Assembly: GCF_002258785.1 (NCBI RefSeq)
Contig: NZ_NOYI01000013.1
Location: forward strand, 62,001 to 126,000
Reading direction: 5' to 3'
Length of the DNA: 64,000 nt
Origin: Rhodococcus sp. 06-235-1A
Lineage (GTDB): Bacteria > Actinomycetota > Actinomycetes > Mycobacteriales > Mycobacteriaceae
The position numbers and the translations under genes are program-made. Below the pieces are notes generated by a model. That model did no database searches and was not told the DNA's origin. It worked only from the letters and a program-made list of their open reading frames with translations. Every line of letters begins with the position of its first letter. Position 1 is the first letter of the stretch. This document shows, one piece after another, positions 42,674-51,673 of this stretch.

Positions 42674-43297
42674 ATGACCGTAGGAACCGACGTTCGACGC
42701 GAGAGCCCGCGGTCCAAGCGAACACGGATTCTGTCCGCGGCGATCGACCACTTCGGCAAAGTGGGGTACGAGCACACCAAATGGGCGTCCATCGCCGACG
42801 AAGTCGGTATAGGTCAGACCGCTCTTTACCACTACTTCGAGTCCAAAGCTCATTGCTTGTTGACCATCATGCGCATCGAACTCGAAGACTCCGCTGCCCG
42901 CTTCGTAGCCGCGACCGAGGGAATTACGCATGCCGAGGACGCACTTCGCGCGGCCATAGCTGCATCGTTGGCCGCATCGCCTCAGGACGCTTTGGCCCGT
43001 CGCATACTGCACAACCACATGGACCTCCTGGCGACCGAACGCCAGTCTGCGAAGGAGGAGGCCGAACGAGTCGAGTGCCGTGCGCTTGTCCAGCGCATCG
43101 AGGAGAACTGGACCGCACTGATCGGGCGCGGGATCGAGGCGGGCCAGTTCGCGGAGTCGAATCCGACGATGTCAGCGCGTTTGGTCCTCGCTCTGGTGGT
43201 CAGCGTATGGCGGTGGTATCGCCCCGACGGCCGTCTGACGATCGACGAGATCACCGACGTGGTCACGGACGCGGCCATCCGCGTCGTACGCAAGTAG
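42674..43297 (+). CDS. TetR-family regulator of the acyl-CoA catabolic locus
   Basis: A 207-residue TetR regulator. The N-terminal helix-turn-helix is KRTRILSAAIDHFGKVGYEH, IADEVGIGQTALYHYFESKA, of the type that controls fatty-acid and steroid catabolism genes (FadR/KstR-like TetR proteins), whose ligands are acyl-CoA thioesters. The C-terminal half is helical, ending VVSVWRWYRPDGRLTIDEIT. It lies inside the rightward gene run, and operator-like repeats occur in front of at least four transcription units of the locus and of this gene. It is the only DNA-binding protein between 25 and 50 kb, hence the likely repressor. Confidence 0.9.
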   Translation: MTVGTDVRRESPRSKRTRILSAAIDHFGKVGYEHTKWASIADEVGIGQTALYHYFESKAHCLLTIMRIELEDSAARFVAATEGITHAEDALRAAIAASLAASPQDALARRILHNHMDLLATERQSAKEEAERVECRALVQRIEENWTALIGRGIEAGQFAESNPTMSARLVLALVVSVWRWYRPDGRLTIDEITDVVTDAAIRVVRK

Positions 43298-43339
43298 CGT
43301 CCGCGAGCGGGGTCTGTACCGGCTCTCAGCGGTCATTGA

Positions 43340-43358
43340 AACTGAACAGAATTCACTT
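43340..43358. promoter_or_regulatory. Catabolic-locus operator, site D
   Basis: AACTGAACAGAATTCACTT, read on the opposite strand AAGTGAATTCTGTTCAGTT, matches sites A and C over both half-sites. It ends one base before the AGGAGG ribosome binding site of the EthD-like gene. Confidence 0.65.
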
Positions 43359-43368
43359 AGGAGGAAAT

Positions 43369-43704
43369 GTGTACAACCTGGTACTCGTCGCCGCCCGTCC
43401 GGAAGAGTGGACCCACGAGCAGTTCATCACGTGGTGGCGCGGCGAGCACGCCGACGTCACGTATCCCCTGCCCGGCTTGCTCCGCTGGCAGCACACCGAA
43501 TTACTCGAAGCATTCGGCAGCAAATCCCAAGGGTGGGACGGCTTGTCGGTGCTCAGCTTCGAGTCGCGCGACGCACTCGAAGCGGCCCTGGCCAGTGACG
43601 AGTGGAAGGCCGCCGTCGACCACGTCGGGACCATGGGTGGCAGACGGATGATGTGGTACGGCGACGAGAAGACGATGGTGCCCCTCGCGAGCGACGCGGG
43701 ATGA
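43369..43704 (+). CDS. EthD-domain (dimeric alpha/beta-barrel) protein
   Basis: A 111-residue ferredoxin-like dimeric alpha/beta-barrel protein of the EthD type (YNLVLVAARPEEWTHEQFIT, WWRGEHADVTYPLPGLLRWQ, DGLSVLSFESRDALEAALAS). EthD-like proteins accompany oxidative degradation pathways, often without a known reaction. The GTG at 43369 is preceded by AGGAGG and immediately by the locus operator. Its stop overlaps the start of the metallo-beta-lactamase-fold gene, so the two form a unit under their own regulated promoter. Confidence 0.85.
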   Translation: MYNLVLVAARPEEWTHEQFITWWRGEHADVTYPLPGLLRWQHTELLEAFGSKSQGWDGLSVLSFESRDALEAALASDEWKAAVDHVGTMGGRRMMWYGDEKTMVPLASDAG

Positions 43705-44717
43705 CGTCGTCGTGGGCCGACCCGGGCTGTTTCGCAGTGGCAGACGGCGTTCATCGCGTCCCTCTGCAGATGCCTCAGGACGGTCTGCGTGCGATCAATG
43801 TCTATGTGTTGGAGACTCACACGGGACTTGCGTTGATCGACGGCGGCTGGCACCGGGCATCCACGCACGACGAGCTCGTCGACGCGTTGCGTCGCATCGG
43901 GCGTCGACCGTCGGAGATTCACGACGTGTACGTCACTCACGTGCATCGTGATCACTACACGTTCGCCGTCGAGCTGCGTCGTCGATACGGGACCCGGGTG
44001 CATCTCGGTGCCGCCGAGGCACCGGGCATCGAAGCGATCGGTCGATTGCGCAGCAACGTTCCGGTCAGCTCGATTCGTGAACTCGAGCGCGCGGGCGCGT
44101 TCGCGATCGCTCGCATCGCAGCGGAGAGCGGGAAGGCCGAACCCTTCGACGCCGCGGACTGGGAGCTACCGGACTCGTGGTTGCAACCCGGTCCCCTCGA
44201 CATTCCCGGCCATGCGGTAGTGGCTGCACACACTCCCGGACACACGAAGGGACACATGGTGTTTCACGATACCAACCAGAACCTGTGCTACACCGGAGAT
44301 CACGTTCTGCCCACGATCACGCCGTCGATCGGGTTCGAGCTCGGCGAGTGGGATCTCCCGCTGGCCAAGTACCTGACGTCTCTGACCGTGATGCTCGACG
44401 AACCCGACCGGACGATGTTGCCGTCGCACGGCCATCCGGGTGCGGGCGTGCACGAGCGTTGCCGGCAGTTGCTCGAACACCACGATCGCCGCCTCGCCGC
44501 TACCGAAAGCGTTGTCGAATCTGCTGCTCGCGCAACCGGGGTGGACGTGGCGGCCGGCCTGACGTGGACCCGACACGATCGATCCTTCGCCACCCTGGAC
44601 AGCTTCAACCAGATGGTGGCGACCTGCGAGACGCTTGCGCATCTGGACGTTCTGGTCCAGCGCGGCAGACTGTCGGCGCAGACCTCCGACGGGGTGGACT
44701 TCTTCACCACCTGCTGA
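43701..44717 (+). CDS. Metallo-beta-lactamase-fold hydrolase
   Basis: A 338-residue metallohydrolase. The zinc-binding motif is VTHVHRDHYTFAVELRRRYG (HxHxDH), with further ligands in AAHTPGHTKGHMVFHD, LCYTGDHVLP and LPSHGHPGAGVHERC. This arrangement is typical of glyoxalase II-like and lactonase-like enzymes rather than true beta-lactamases, so hydrolysis of a thioester or lactone is plausible, and a lactone-opening role would fit a 4-hydroxy acid pathway. Start set by the overlap with the EthD-like gene. It converges on the SDR at 44748. Confidence 0.9.
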   Translation: MTSSWADPGCFAVADGVHRVPLQMPQDGLRAINVYVLETHTGLALIDGGWHRASTHDELVDALRRIGRRPSEIHDVYVTHVHRDHYTFAVELRRRYGTRVHLGAAEAPGIEAIGRLRSNVPVSSIRELERAGAFAIARIAAESGKAEPFDAADWELPDSWLQPGPLDIPGHAVVAAHTPGHTKGHMVFHDTNQNLCYTGDHVLPTITPSIGFELGEWDLPLAKYLTSLTVMLDEPDRTMLPSHGHPGAGVHERCRQLLEHHDRRLAATESVVESAARATGVDVAAGLTWTRHDRSFATLDSFNQMVATCETLAHLDVLVQRGRLSAQTSDGVDFFTTC

Positions 44718-44747
44718 GGGATCTGGCCGACAGCCCTGCCCGACCGG

Positions 44748-45512
44748 TCAGTCGCAGGTCCAGCCACCGTCGACGTACAGCTCGGTTCCGGTGACGAACG
44801 TGGAGTCGTCCCCGGCCAGAAAGGCAACGGCAGCAGCTACTTCGGACGCGGTTCCCAGTCGTCCCATCGGGGTGTGGGCGATCATGGCGGTGTGCCGGTC
44901 CGACCCCTCGTAGCGTTCGAGAAGCTGCGTGGTGCCGATGAAGCCGGGGTGGATTGAGTTGACGCGGACACCTTTGGTGGCCCAGTGCAGGGCAGCGTTC
45001 TTGGTCATCGTGCGCACAGCGCCTTTGGCCGCAGCGTAGGCGAAGCTGTTACCGAGGCCGCCGACGCTGCCGAGGATGGAGCAGATGTTGACGACGGAAC
45101 CTCCGCCCGATCTCTCGACGTACGCGCCTGCATGCTTCATTCCGAGCCACGTCCCGGTCTGACTGACTTCGACGACTCGGTTGTACCGGTCGAGATCCTC
45201 GTCGACGACGGTCCCGAGGCTGCCGATGGCACCGTTGTTCACCACGGCGTCGAGCCGGCCGTACCGTGCGGCCACGGCCTCGACAGCGTTGTGCCACTGA
45301 TCTTCTCGGGTGATGTCGAGGTCGATCGAGAGATGGCGTTCGCTGTCGACCTGGTCCGCCACGAGTGCTGCGCACGCGGCCCCGTCGACGTCGGTCACCA
45401 CGAGCACCGCGCCTTCCGAGGCCAGCCGCTCGACGATCGCGGTACCGATCCCTCCGGTTGCCCCGGTGACCAGAACGACTTTGTCCTGAAGCCGGGACTG
45501 CACGCCCGTCAC
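44748..45512 (-). CDS. Short-chain dehydrogenase/reductase
   Basis: A 254-residue classical SDR: VVLVTGATGGIGTAIVERLA, VVTDVDGAA (acidic, NAD-type), VVNNGAIGSLGTVV in place of the usual NNAG, NICSILGSVGGLGNSFAYAA with YAAAKGA, and the C-terminal YVDGGWTCD. The GTG at 45512 overlaps the stop of the permease gene, so this enzyme is co-transcribed with the ABC importer; it may act on the substrate directly after uptake. It converges on the metallohydrolase gene. Confidence 0.9.
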   Translation of the reverse strand: MTGVQSRLQDKVVLVTGATGGIGTAIVERLASEGAVLVVTDVDGAACAALVADQVDSERHLSIDLDITREDQWHNAVEAVAARYGRLDAVVNNGAIGSLGTVVDEDLDRYNRVVEVSQTGTWLGMKHAGAYVERSGGGSVVNICSILGSVGGLGNSFAYAAAKGAVRTMTKNAALHWATKGVRVNSIHPGFIGTTQLLERYEGSDRHTAMIAHTPMGRLGTASEVAAAVAFLAGDDSTFVTGTELYVDGGWTCD

Positions 45513-47233
45513 AGCTTGCTCAGCACGTTGCGTCCGCCGACGAGCATGGCCGCGGCGACACCGATAGTGGTCACGCCTGTCATCAGCAGTGCCATCGCCG
45601 CGACGAGCGGGTACGAGCCGTTCTGCCACATGTCGAACAGCAGCGTGCCCATCACCTGGGTGGTCGACGCTCGCACCAGCAGTGACGCGGCGAACTCGTG
45701 GGTGAGCAGAATGAACATCAATGCAACGGCACTGAGAATCGTCGGACGCATGAGCGGCAACATGATTCGAAGATTCGTCACGAACGGGGATGCACCGCTG
45801 GTGGCCGATGCCTCCGTGTACGTGTTGCCGAGCGACAGCATTGCCGTCATCTGCATCCTGGTCGAGAACGGCAGCATCAGCACGATGTAGACGAGGATGA
45901 TCACCGTTCTGGTGCCGTAGAGGATCAAGGGCGGCTCGGTGTACGTGAGCAAGAATCCGACGCCGAAAATCACGGCCGGTATGCCCAGCGGCAGCGCCGA
46001 CATGAGGTCTGCGATGAGCGCGAGAATTCTGAACCGCCGGCCTCGGACGAGTAGGTTCGCCATGAGGTAGCCGAGCGGAATGCAGATGGCGACCGCGCCC
46101 AGTGACGTCAGCACACTGGTCAGGACCGACTCGACCACAGCAGTGGTGTCCAGGAGCGCGCGAAAGTTGTCCAGCGTCAACAGACTCCACGACAACGATC
46201 CCGACCAATAGGGTGTCAGCGACACGATGACCAGGCCCAGTAGCGGGATGACCAAGGCGAAGAGCGCGAACACGACGATGGTGACTGTGGCCCAGGTGGC
46301 TTTCCCCGTGGATGGTGCGAACGCCTTACCGCCGTGGGTGACGAAGCGAGTCTGATTGCCCAGCAGTGCTTTCTGCGCCAACACCAGGACGAGTCCGAAG
46401 ATCACCAGCGGAGATCCGGCCGCGGCCGCCGCAGCGAAGTCCGATGGGGACTCCGACACCCGGCGATACATTTCGGTCGTGAGTACTTTGACGCCGCTGT
46501 TCGCACCCAGCAGCAACGGCCCGGTGAACTGTCCCAGACCGAGGAGCAGCGCGATACCGCCGCCGTAGATGAGGGACGGTCGCAGCAGGGGAAGGACGAT
46601 CTTGAAAAAGATTCCTACGGTGGACGATCCGCTGACCTGAGCCGCTTCGAGATGCTCGGAGCTGATGTTCTGCATGCCGGAACTGACGAACAGGTAGACG
46701 AACGACGTCAGACCGAAGCCCGTGAGAACGATGATCCACGGGACGGTGTACACGTCGATCGGGCCACTGTCCGATCCGCTCCACCACGGCAGCAGTCGAA
46801 GGAGCACATTGAGGTAACCGGGCCCGGGGGAGAGCAGGAATGCCCACCCCACCACGCTCGCCACCGCCGGCATCACGATCGGCAGGATGGGTATGACACG
46901 CAGCCAACCCAGCTTGGCGGGAAGCCTGCTCGCAGCGAAGGCGAGCAGCGTTCCCAGGACCATCGCGATGACCAACGAACCCAGCGCCAACGCCACCGTG
47001 GTTCGAAGGGTGACGCCGATGTCGAAGCGGCCGTACTGACTTCGGTATCCGGCAGCTCCGTCCTCGAACGCGAGCATCTGCAGACGCACCATCGGGAGTA
47101 CGACGAGGTAGGCCAACACGGCGAGGACGGCGGCGTACCCGATTCGCGCGCGCCAATTCGGCGAAATCGTCAGTGAGCGCTTGGCGGGCGTCTCGGCGGT
47201 CTGGGGCCGTTCGACGTCGACTGCGGTGGCCAT
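45509..47233 (-). CDS. ABC importer permease, fused two-module type (FbpB-like)
   Basis: A 574-residue membrane protein with about twelve helices in two repeated permease modules, the FbpB/AfuB or putrescine-type arrangement in which one chain replaces a dimer. EAA-loop-like segments are LEAAQVSGSSTVGIFFKIVL in the first half and EASATSGASPFVTNLRIMLP in the second. The start at 47233 is set by a TGATG overlap with the ATPase stop; a longer frame is not supported. It forms the importer with the ATPase upstream and the binding lipoprotein at 48531. By family ferric iron would be a candidate, but the catabolic context and shared operator favour an organic anion. Confidence 0.92.
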   Translation of the reverse strand: MATAVDVERPQTAETPAKRSLTISPNWRARIGYAAVLAVLAYLVVLPMVRLQMLAFEDGAAGYRSQYGRFDIGVTLRTTVALALGSLVIAMVLGTLLAFAASRLPAKLGWLRVIPILPIVMPAVASVVGWAFLLSPGPGYLNVLLRLLPWWSGSDSGPIDVYTVPWIIVLTGFGLTSFVYLFVSSGMQNISSEHLEAAQVSGSSTVGIFFKIVLPLLRPSLIYGGGIALLLGLGQFTGPLLLGANSGVKVLTTEMYRRVSESPSDFAAAAAAGSPLVIFGLVLVLAQKALLGNQTRFVTHGGKAFAPSTGKATWATVTIVVFALFALVIPLLGLVIVSLTPYWSGSLSWSLLTLDNFRALLDTTAVVESVLTSVLTSLGAVAICIPLGYLMANLLVRGRRFRILALIADLMSALPLGIPAVIFGVGFLLTYTEPPLILYGTRTVIILVYIVLMLPFSTRMQMTAMLSLGNTYTEASATSGASPFVTNLRIMLPLMRPTILSAVALMFILLTHEFAASLLVRASTTQVMGTLLFDMWQNGSYPLVAAMALLMTGVTTIGVAAAMLVGGRNVLSKL

Positions 47234-48393
47234 CACGAGGTCTTTCCAGCGGAGCCGACGAGCTCGGAGCTCGTGGCGGAGGACGCGTCGGGAAGTGGGT
47301 ACACCCTCAGACACGAGGGTGCGAAGCTGACGACGACAGGTTGACCAGGGCGGCTTCGTCTGAGCGCCGCGCTGTGGTCGGCCGCCGCGGCTCGTAGTGT
47401 CAGCTGTTCGTCGCCGGTCTTGACCCCCACGTCGAAGTACCGACCTCCGTACTCGTGTGTCACCAGCTCTGCGTGCAGAGCTATGTTTCCCGCGGGCACC
47501 TGGTCGATGTTGTCGTGCAGGAGCACGTCGTCCGGTCGGAATCTGGCCACGGCGCGGGTGCCCTCGTCGGCACGCTCACGGACGGTGGCCGTCTGCAGGT
47601 CGATCACGTCCGAGCCGCTGGTGACCCAACCGTCGTGGCCACGGCGGAGTTCGAGCCGATTGCCCATCCCGATGAATGCAGCCACGTATTCAGAGGCCGG
47701 ATTCTCGAAAACGTGCTCGGGCTCGTCGTACTGCTCGATCTTTCCGGCTTTCATGATCGCGAGCCGGTCGCCGAGTGCAAACGCCTCGGACTGGTCGTGG
47801 GTGACGAACACCGCGGTGAAGCCGAGCTGTTGATGGAGCTGATGGATCTGAGAACGAACCTGATCCCGCAGGCGCGCATCGAGATTGCTCAGCGGCTCGT
47901 CGAACAACACCAGATCCGGCTGCGCTACCAGCCCTCGCGCCACCGCAACGCGTTGCTGCTGGCCGCCGCTGAGTTGGGACGGGTACCGGTCGAGTAGGGC
48001 ACCGCAATCGACCATGTCAGCGGCTGTCTCCACCGCTCCGTCTGCAATCGCCTTCTTCAGTTTACGAACCTTCAACGGGTACCGGATGTTCTCGGCGACC
48101 GTCATGTGGGGCCACAGCGCGTAGGACTGGAACACCATGCCGATATTTCGCTTGTGCGCCGGCACATGCGCTTTCGATGCCGCATCGAATACGGTCCGAC
48201 CCGCGAACGAGATCGAACCGCCCTGAGGTGTTTCCAGTCCGGCGAGGCACCGCAATGTCGTGGTCTTTCCGCAGCCGCTCGGTCCGAGCAGGACCAGAAA
48301 CTCGCCCTGCTCGATCTCGAGGTCGAGGCTGTCTACGACGACGTTCGTACCGTAGGTCTTCGTCAGTCCGGAGACCGCGAATCGAGAGGTCAT
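47233..48393 (-). CDS. ABC importer ATP-binding protein (PotA/FbpC-like)
   Basis: A 386-residue ABC ATPase: Walker [22 protein letters not shown]-loop [11 protein letters not shown], signature [20 protein letters not shown], Walker [18 protein letters not shown] and H-loop [20 protein letters not shown]-terminal TOBE/MOI-like domain from about residue 290 places it with the iron(III)/spermidine group. I chose the ATG at 48393, matching the family N-terminus ([20 protein letters not shown]). It energises the permease encoded immediately downstream. Confidence 0.94.
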   Translation of the reverse strand: MTSRFAVSGLTKTYGTNVVVDSLDLEIEQGEFLVLLGPSGCGKTTTLRCLAGLETPQGGSISFAGRTVFDAASKAHVPAHKRNIGMVFQSYALWPHMTVAENIRYPLKVRKLKKAIADGAVETAADMVDCGALLDRYPSQLSGGQQQRVAVARGLVAQPDLVLFDEPLSNLDARLRDQVRSQIHQLHQQLGFTAVFVTHDQSEAFALGDRLAIMKAGKIEQYDEPEHVFENPASEYVAAFIGMGNRLELRRGHDGWVTSGSDVIDLQTATVRERADEGTRAVARFRPDDVLLHDNIDQVPAGNIALHAELVTHEYGGRYFDVGVKTGDEQLTLRAAAADHSAALRRSRPGQPVVVSFAPSCLRVYPLPDASSATSSELVGSAGKTS

Positions 48394-48530
48394 TGCATAC
48401 TCACTTTCGGAGCATCGGTGTACGCGCACCCGCAGACGATGTACGTCGACTGATGTTCGCTTCTGTCACATGATGTTTCGTAGTCCGGTCGCGGAGGCGA
48501 GGGCCGACGTTCTTCTGCAGCTGTCGACAG

Positions 48531-49571
48531 TCAGCCTTGGAACAAGGTCTGCCACTCCTGCGAGTACTGCTCTACCTTCTCGGGCGTCAGCTCGGCGATG
48601 TCCGGCGAGGCGATGTCCTGAGCGCGTGCGACGGCACCCTCGATGTCCGGCAGAACGGCCGCATAACCGCTGTTCAGTGCTTGCTGTCCTTCGGCCGTCA
48701 CCATGAAGTTCGCGAGTACCTGCGCTGCATTGGGGTGCTGTGAAGCGCTGAGAACTTCTGTGTACCAGGGTGTTCCCCATGGCTTGCTGGGCAAGACCCA
48801 GTCGACCGGAGCGCCGGCGGCAACCTCTGTGACGAGCGGCTGAACCATCGGACTCACTGTCACCTCGCCCGACGTCAGTGCTTGCGCCACTGCGAGCGCG
48901 CTGGGGTACACCCGCGGTGCCAACTCGGCGATCTGGTTCCAGTAGTCCGCTCCGAATGTCTTGGAGTAGTACTTGTAGAGGTCGACGTACGACGCGAATC
49001 CGGTGGGATTGACGATGCCGATCTTGCCCTGGAACCTCGGATCGATCAGATCTTCGGGAGCGCTGACTCCGTCCGGTACCGCTGAGGTATTCCACCCGAG
49101 TCCGAACACCGCTGCACTGGAAAGGAAGAACCGGTCGTTGATGACACTGTCTGCAGGATCGAATGCAGGCGCGTCCAGGTCGGGGCCGACCAGGTCGGTC
49201 GAAAACTTGCCGGATTCGGCGGCGTTCTCGATCCAGGACGCGTCGGTGGTCATGTGGACGTCGGCGATACCGGCTCCTGTTCGGTTCTCCGTGTCGACCC
49301 TGGGATTGATCTCGGAGTCGGTGCCGCGCACGTACTCCATGTCGATCTCCGGATACTTCGCCTCGAATGCCGCAGTAAGCGCGTCGAGATTGGCCGGCTT
49401 CTGGCTCGAATAGAGCATCACGCTGCCCTCCTCCTTCGCGGCAGCAACCACAGCATTCCAGTCGCCCTCGACTGGAGCGGAGGCGGAGGAGGACGACCCT
49501 CCGCACGCGGTGAGGCCTATCAGCGCGGCCGTCGCCATCACGGCAACTGTCGCCGTCCTGAACTTGTTCAT
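48531..49571 (-). CDS. Extracellular solute-binding lipoprotein of the ABC importer
   Basis: A 346-residue binding lipoprotein with a canonical signal peptide and lipobox (ATAALIGLTACGGSS), then VMLYSSQKPANLDALTAAFE, VHMTTDASWIENAAESG, LGWNTSAVPDGVSAPEDLID and NAAQVLANFMVTAEGQQAL. It is closely related to the lipoprotein at 26074, matching it nearly along its whole length, so the locus encodes two versions of the same receptor. It is first in the leftward importer operon, 137 bases ahead of the ATPase, and is preceded by operator site E. The ligand is probably the substrate of the pathway. Confidence 0.92.
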   Translation of the reverse strand: MNKFRTATVAVMATAALIGLTACGGSSSSASAPVEGDWNAVVAAAKEEGSVMLYSSQKPANLDALTAAFEAKYPEIDMEYVRGTDSEINPRVDTENRTGAGIADVHMTTDASWIENAAESGKFSTDLVGPDLDAPAFDPADSVINDRFFLSSAAVFGLGWNTSAVPDGVSAPEDLIDPRFQGKIGIVNPTGFASYVDLYKYYSKTFGADYWNQIAELAPRVYPSALAVAQALTSGEVTVSPMVQPLVTEVAAGAPVDWVLPSKPWGTPWYTEVLSASQHPNAAQVLANFMVTAEGQQALNSGYAAVLPDIEGAVARAQDIASPDIAELTPEKVEQYSQEWQTLFQG

Positions 49572-50249
49572 GCTGCGTTCCTTTCGGGCACGTCGGTAAC
49601 TTTCCGCAGACTCGGCGAGTCACCGGAGACGTGGAGTCGTTCGACATCCGATCGCAGACTCGACCCGGAAGCTCGAAGTCACTCAACCGTCGTTCCAAAC
49701 TGAACTGATGTCAGTTTGAAATGTAGCCGCCTGCGCGTGTGATGTCAATCACCAGGTGAGGGTGGGGGTGGGTGCTGCTGGACCTCGACACCGTCCAATC
49801 GGTGCACCTGACGAGTGGCCACGCCCACCTGCGGCCGACGACGCCCGAACTGCTCTATGGTCCATACCGAACTTCAGACGGGAAACCGACAGAAGGTACG
49901 TCGCGGTCGAACGGATCCATCACCGGGGCGCATGGACGACTTCGCATCCCCGATCGAAAGAACTCGGTGGTATCGGCGACATTTCCCGTTCGGCGCGCCG
50001 GCGTGAACATCCTGTTCGAGCGCTGGGGGATCCGAGTGAACTCTTTCCAGGTTGCAGGCACGGCTGAGTTCTCATGCGCCCGATGTACCGGATTCCGCAT
50101 CGGTGGATGGCCGTCCCGAGAAGCGGAACGAGTTGCCTGCGAGCTGCGCGGATCGCTTTCATCATCAGGCTGACGACGTCGATCGACGCGGACCCCGCAG
50201 AGGCAGACTGGCAACCCGGACACAGTTCGCTCGAACGAGGAGAATTGCC
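49572..50249. other. Intergenic region with operator; no convincing gene
   Basis: About 680 bases. The part next to the importer operon holds operator site E (49698-49716). From about 49756 there are overlapping rightward open frames, the longest from a GTG at 49772 to 50173 (133 residues, containing LLDLDTVQSVHLTSGHAHLR), but none has a clear ribosome binding site or a family I recognise, and third-position base use is only coding-like in the first third. It may be a degraded gene. The last 60 bases should contain the promoter and the GAGGAG ribosome site of the secreted-protein gene at 50250. Confidence 0.4.
49698..49716. promoter_or_regulatory. Catabolic-locus operator, site E
   Basis: AACTGAACTGATGTCAGTT, read on the opposite strand AACTGACATCAGTTCAGTT, keeps TGA, GTTCA and the flanking GTT of the other sites and also forms its own dyad AACTGA-N7-TCAGTT. 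It lies 127 bases upstream of the importer operon. Confidence 0.6.
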
Positions 50250-50720
50250 ATGCGATCGACCAGCCGAATTCTGCTCGGGGCTCTACTCTGCGCCCCAGTA
50301 GTGTTGGTGTTCCCTGCGACGGCATCGGCAGCGCAGTCGACAGACGTGACGAACGCACTCGAGGTCGACGGACCAACCGTGACCAACACGATCACCAACA
50401 ATTCCGGAAGCGAGCTGACCTGCGGCACATCGTTGGCTCCCGCACCGGGCGGAGTGTTACCACCGGTGTGGGAGGTCGTCGGCAACGGTCAGATGCTGTA
50501 CTCGACCGACGACGCGGGCCAGGTCGGAATCAGCGCCCAACACGTCACCGATATCCCGGCCGGTACCTATGTCGCGCTGGCATCGTGCGGTACCGAAGGC
50601 GTCGATCCCACAACGGCGTGGGTCTCCGACTACCCCGGCCTCCCCGACGTCCTGGCTACCTTGCCGTGGACCTCGTACACCGTGCAGCAGGCATCGCCGA
50701 TCGTGACGATCGAAAGTTGA
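50250..50720 (+). CDS. Small secreted protein of unknown function
   Basis: A 156-residue protein with a clear Sec signal peptide (ILLGALLCAPVVLVFPATAS with an alanine-rich cleavage site ASAAQS). The mature part is rich in threonine, valine and glycine (VTNTITNNSGSELTCGTSLA, DIPAGTYVALASCGTEGVDP) with two or three cysteines and no catalytic motif that I recognise. GAGGAGAATTGCC precedes the ATG. Similar short secreted proteins are common in Rhodococcus and mycobacteria. Export is well supported; function unknown. Confidence 0.8.
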   Translation: MRSTSRILLGALLCAPVVLVFPATASAAQSTDVTNALEVDGPTVTNTITNNSGSELTCGTSLAPAPGGVLPPVWEVVGNGQMLYSTDDAGQVGISAQHVTDIPAGTYVALASCGTEGVDPTTAWVSDYPGLPDVLATLPWTSYTVQQASPIVTIES

Positions 50721-50895
50721 GCGGTGCAACCTGATTCGATCTTGGACTGGGTAATCCGCCAAAGTTACTGCGGGGAACGGATCTGGTACACGTACCGCAA
50801 GCCGACGGCACTGTTCCAGCCGCGGATGTGCTGACCGTGCACACTTGGGGGGAACCGGAAGTGGGTCCGGACAGAATCGAAGGGAGGTCGACGCC

Positions 50896-51156
50896 GTGCG
50901 CAGCTTGAAGGTTCTGCTCAGTGTCTTCGGTTTCGGCATAGGCCTTTTGGCCACGCTGGTGATTGTGTTCTTCTCCAGTGTGCCGACGAGATCGACGTAT
51001 GCGTTTGTCGATGGGAGCAGGTCACAATCGCTGAACTTCGTCGAGATGCCGGGCTACTTCGTCATCGGGATTCCCTTGATCTGCGCGGTGCTGGGATGGC
51101 TCACCGCGTCTGTCCTGATCAAGCGAGGATATGAACTCTCGCGCACGATGAAGTGA
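50896..51156 (+). CDS. Small membrane protein with two helices
   Basis: An 86-residue hypothetical protein with two predicted membrane helices (VLLSVFGFGIGLLATLVIVF and FVIGIPLICAVLGWLTASVL) separated by a polar loop. The GTG at 50896 is preceded by GGGAGG. No family recognised. It stands alone between the secreted protein and the cold-shock-domain gene. Confidence 0.65.
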   Translation: MRSLKVLLSVFGFGIGLLATLVIVFFSSVPTRSTYAFVDGSRSQSLNFVEMPGYFVIGIPLICAVLGWLTASVLIKRGYELSRTMK

Positions 51157-51251
51157 AGTCGAGCGCGGGGACGCAATCCCGGGTGGCGTCCCCGCACGCT
51201 CGTCGAGAAGCATTCGGAGACAGTCACATCCGCTCAGAACCGAAGAGCAAC

Positions 51252-51614
51252 TCAGCGGGTGGCGGAAGTGGCCCGGTAGCGGTAGCCGTCCTGATTTCCG
51301 CCACGGTACTTCGCACCGAGATCCTCGTATTCGAGTGCGACGCTCTGTCCGACGGTCAACGTCTTGAATCCCTGTCCCTCGATGTCCGAGTAGTGCAGCC
51401 AACATCCACCTGGAGTGCGATCGGACGCGATCACACCCCAGCCTTCTTCGTCATGCCACACTTCGACGGTTCCTCGGACACTCTCTACGACACGTGCCGC
51501 CGACGGTGCCCGAGATGCCGGAGGCAGCGGTTCCAGCGGAACTTCGTGCCGCGCACCGTCGTCGTCGGTGTGAAACATTCGCAATTCGATGCCGGGGTGC
51601 TTCTTCGTGCTCAT
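51252..51614 (-). CDS. Cold-shock-domain-like protein
   Basis: A 120-residue protein whose C-terminal two thirds form a cold-shock-like OB-fold (RGTVEVWHDEEGWGVIASDR, GCWLHYSDIEGQGFKTLTVG, QSVALEYEDLGAKYRGGNQD). The GTV-x-W and EGWGVI segments correspond to the nucleic-acid-binding RNP1-like strand of Csp proteins, although the aromatic pattern is altered. The N-terminal 45 residues are a hydrophilic extension. Start at ATG 51614. Likely binds RNA or single-stranded DNA. Confidence 0.75.
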   Translation of the reverse strand: MSTKKHPGIELRMFHTDDDGARHEVPLEPLPPASRAPSAARVVESVRGTVEVWHDEEGWGVIASDRTPGGCWLHYSDIEGQGFKTLTVGQSVALEYEDLGAKYRGGNQDGYRYRATSATR

Positions 51615-51673
51615 CCACCCATTGTGACGACATGAGCAAGTCGATTCTCGTACATAACGGCTGACAACCGTTC

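Noticed and set aside
49772..50173. 133-codon rightward frame upstream of the secreted protein.
   Set aside because: No ribosome site, coding-like base use only in the first third, no recognisable motif.
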